Positions 62,191-64,000 of a DNA stretch of 64,000 nucleotides are shown piece by piece. The stretch spans positions 44,052,521 to 44,116,520 of the forward strand of contig OZ007569.1 of NCBI GenBank assembly GCA_963931925.1, written 5' to 3'. The stretch comes from Onchidella celtica. Taxonomy: Eukaryota > Mollusca > Gastropoda > Systellommatophora > Onchidiidae. The notes beneath the pieces are model-generated. The model made no database searches and was not told where the DNA came from. It saw only the letters and a program-made list of their open reading frames with translations. The position numbers were made by a program, and so were the translations under genes. Each line of letters starts with the position of its first letter. Positions within the stretch are counted from its first letter, which is position 1.

Positions 62191-63040
62191 TCGGGAGTGC
62201 CATCACTTTTACGGCTAGGTGGAGCAGGTTGAAGACTTCCTCAGTACATGGTGCTTTTACGAAACAGTTTTTTATTCTTAACTACAATTTGGACTTCTGA
62301 AAACTGGGCAGCAAACAACGATGGCGGCCCATAATATTTTCATTGTCCATATCTCATGCTTGATGTGGTAATTGGTTATTTTGTTTTTTCTGTACACGTT
62401 TGATGAAAATCTTGTATCTGAAGGCCAGTTTAATCCGCATCTTTTATGTTACTAAGCATGGAATAAAACCAGCATATTATAATGATATTTTCAGCGAAGA
62501 CCGTCTGAGGAAGAGGGAGGAGTGACCAAAGCCAGTACATCCTGGTGATCAGGAACCATTTACAGATGATCTCTTCACCCAAATAAAGTACGGCAGGAAT
62601 GAGTTTGTCACTGTAAAAATCCACCATGGACTTGTAGACTGTGACAAAACTGCCAGCCTGGTGCTCTAGACAGAAAATGTTCTCTAGGGAAGAGCGCTTT
62701 CTGGATGGAGTTTCCCCTCACAAGTTGGGATCTTTAACAGTGCAAGACGAGGACAACTTACCAATCCGATCTTGATTGGATCTCCTTAACTGGGCATAAT
62801 TATTGCCTTTTCTTGACTGTGGAGATTGCCAGAGATTGGTGACGAATGGGTGCTGTTTCTTCATACTTATATTATATCGCAAAAATGTCCATGGGTTGTT
62901 GGAGGACACAGAAAAACTGATCAAGTATGTTGCTAGATTGACTGCAAGTTAATCTATTATGTGCCGTACATACAGGGTTGCCGTGTAGAGTGTAGGTATC
63001 ACGACCAATGACCATGAAGCATGTATAAGAATAATTTTAT
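62191..63040. other. No gene recognised
   Basis: Unique-looking sequence with short frames only. Confidence 0.45.
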
Positions 63041-63042
63041 TT

Positions 63043-63195
63043 TGGGGGGGGGGGGGGGGCAAGCAATATTATTAAGAGTTTCCTTTTTTCCGCACCCCCC
63101 CCCCCCCCGTTCCAACTCTCTCTCTCTTCCTTCTCCCTGTCTAGACTGTCTGTCTCTCTTTCTCTGTCCCCCCTCTCTCCTACATCTCTCCTCTA
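63043..63195. repeat. Poly-G, poly-C and (TC)-rich tracts
   Basis: About 16 G at 63043-63059 and about 13 C at 63097-63109, then CT-rich sequence to about 63195. The G and C runs are complementary and only about 37 bp apart. Confidence 0.95.
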
Positions 63196-63370
63196 GCTAT
63201 ATTTGTATATATCTGTGTTCCTGTCCTGAGGTCGAAGTTAAGTAGGTGTAGGTAACTTGTATTCATGTGAACCTGTATTCCAGGAGCTCCTACAACCGGT
63301 GTAAAAGATTATAAACTAAAATAGACCAATAATAAAAATGTCGACTCTTACTATAATTATTCTTTGAATC
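63196..63370. other. No gene recognised
   Basis: Short unique-looking segment between the pyrimidine tract and the GC-richer block. Confidence 0.4.
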
Positions 63371-63374
63371 GTTG

Positions 63375-63620
63375 CTCTCGATACGTTCACCGCCGTATCG
63401 ATGTCACCCTCTGGTCCGACTCAATGTCTCGCCGCTACTTTCCTTTGAGCTGGATGGTTATCTCCAGCGGACGGCGGGCCGACAGGGCACTATCGCGGGT
63501 ATCGAGACGTAAGCGTGACTATCTTCCCATGCAGTGGCATTAATAGCTGTAGCAGACCTTGCCTAACCCTGGGGCTGCCACGCCACAACAATCTATTCCC
63601 ATCTGATAATACTTTATAGA
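63375..63620. other. GC-richer, CpG-containing segment, function unknown
   Basis: This block is denser in CG dinucleotides (TCGATACG, GTATCGATG, CAGCGGACGGCGGGCC, GGGTATCGAGACG) than the AT-rich surroundings. TATCGA/ATCGAG words recur. A 75-codon minus frame ends within it but has no motif. It could be an unmethylated regulatory or untranslated segment, or an old repeat. Confidence 0.3.
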
Positions 63621-64000
63621 TCAGGGCTGAACGTCCATGAATGAGATGGGGAGAGAGGGACGGGGTGAGGGAAGAATGTGGGAGTACTGAGGAGGAGGAG
63701 GAGGGTCCATGCTCCATTGATTATGAGCACTCAAGTATTTGGAAGTACTTTTTAATCTCCCCAGAGGCCATGGTCTCTTTCATTTGTAAAGAGTTTCAAA
63801 TCCCTATAATTCTCCAAACCAATATAATTATACGTTTTTGTCATCCATGCAAAATCTTGTGATAACTTCTCTCTGTTCAGTAATTTAAAAAAAAAGCAAA
63901 AAAAACTTTTATTGACACTTGTTGGAAGCAAAACTATTTTATTGGCTTTTAAAAGATTAACCTCTGGGTTTTTTTTTCTTCCTTTAATCTTTTGGCATTA
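63621..64000. other. No gene recognised
   Basis: A GAGG-rich patch (about 63640-63705) followed by AT-rich sequence with A and T runs up to the window end. Confidence 0.45.

Overview
The window looks like intergenic or intronic DNA from a eukaryote, most likely a mollusc and perhaps a marine gastropod. The evidence is the AT-rich background, the very dense (GA)n/(TC)n, (CA)n, (CAA)n and (TTCA)n microsatellites, about eighteen poly-C/poly-G tracts, short degenerate dispersed repeats, and fragments of non-LTR retrotransposons. I see no prokaryotic or organellar organisation, no operons and no confident host gene. The taxon is an inference from sequence texture, not a match to a known locus.

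The firmest content is mobile-element debris. At 1972-3123 is a solo LTR with TG...CA termini and perfect 5-bp target duplications. At 5803-5962 is a short interspersed element (family E) bounded by a perfect 17-bp direct repeat; other family E copies lie at the left edge and near 44.9 kb. At 42.9-44.0 kb is the 3' half of a CR1/L2/Rex1-like LINE with a palindrome and a TTATC-repeat tail. At 49.78-50.05 kb, minus strand, is the C-terminal end of an unrelated RTE-like LINE. A tRNA-derived SINE head lies at about 31.0 kb. Further dispersed families (A, with four copies; B; C; D; F) were found by comparing the window with itself. A possible 0.6-kb terminal-inverted-repeat element with a tandem-repeat interior lies at 28.54-29.14 kb.

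Tandem arrays include a nearly homogeneous 28-bp array (23.39-23.83 kb), a 45-bp array (39.97-40.42 kb), a 51-bp array (33.64-33.83 kb), a degenerate array of about 128 bp (61.7-62.2 kb) and a degenerate array of about 80 bp (38.97-39.17 kb). Microsatellites make up most of the remaining structure, and several occur as closely spaced complementary (TC)n and (GA)n pairs.

Host coding evidence is weak. One open segment (48261-48539) ends in a stretch resembling the last helices of a death domain. A 27-codon open segment behind a good initiation context ends at a consensus splice donor (32859-32941). A minus-strand segment near 47 kb reads like an interrupted protein. None of these is secure. I did not find a convincing undescribed biological system; the most interesting leads are the element with the tandem-repeat interior, the multi-copy families and the death-domain-like segment.
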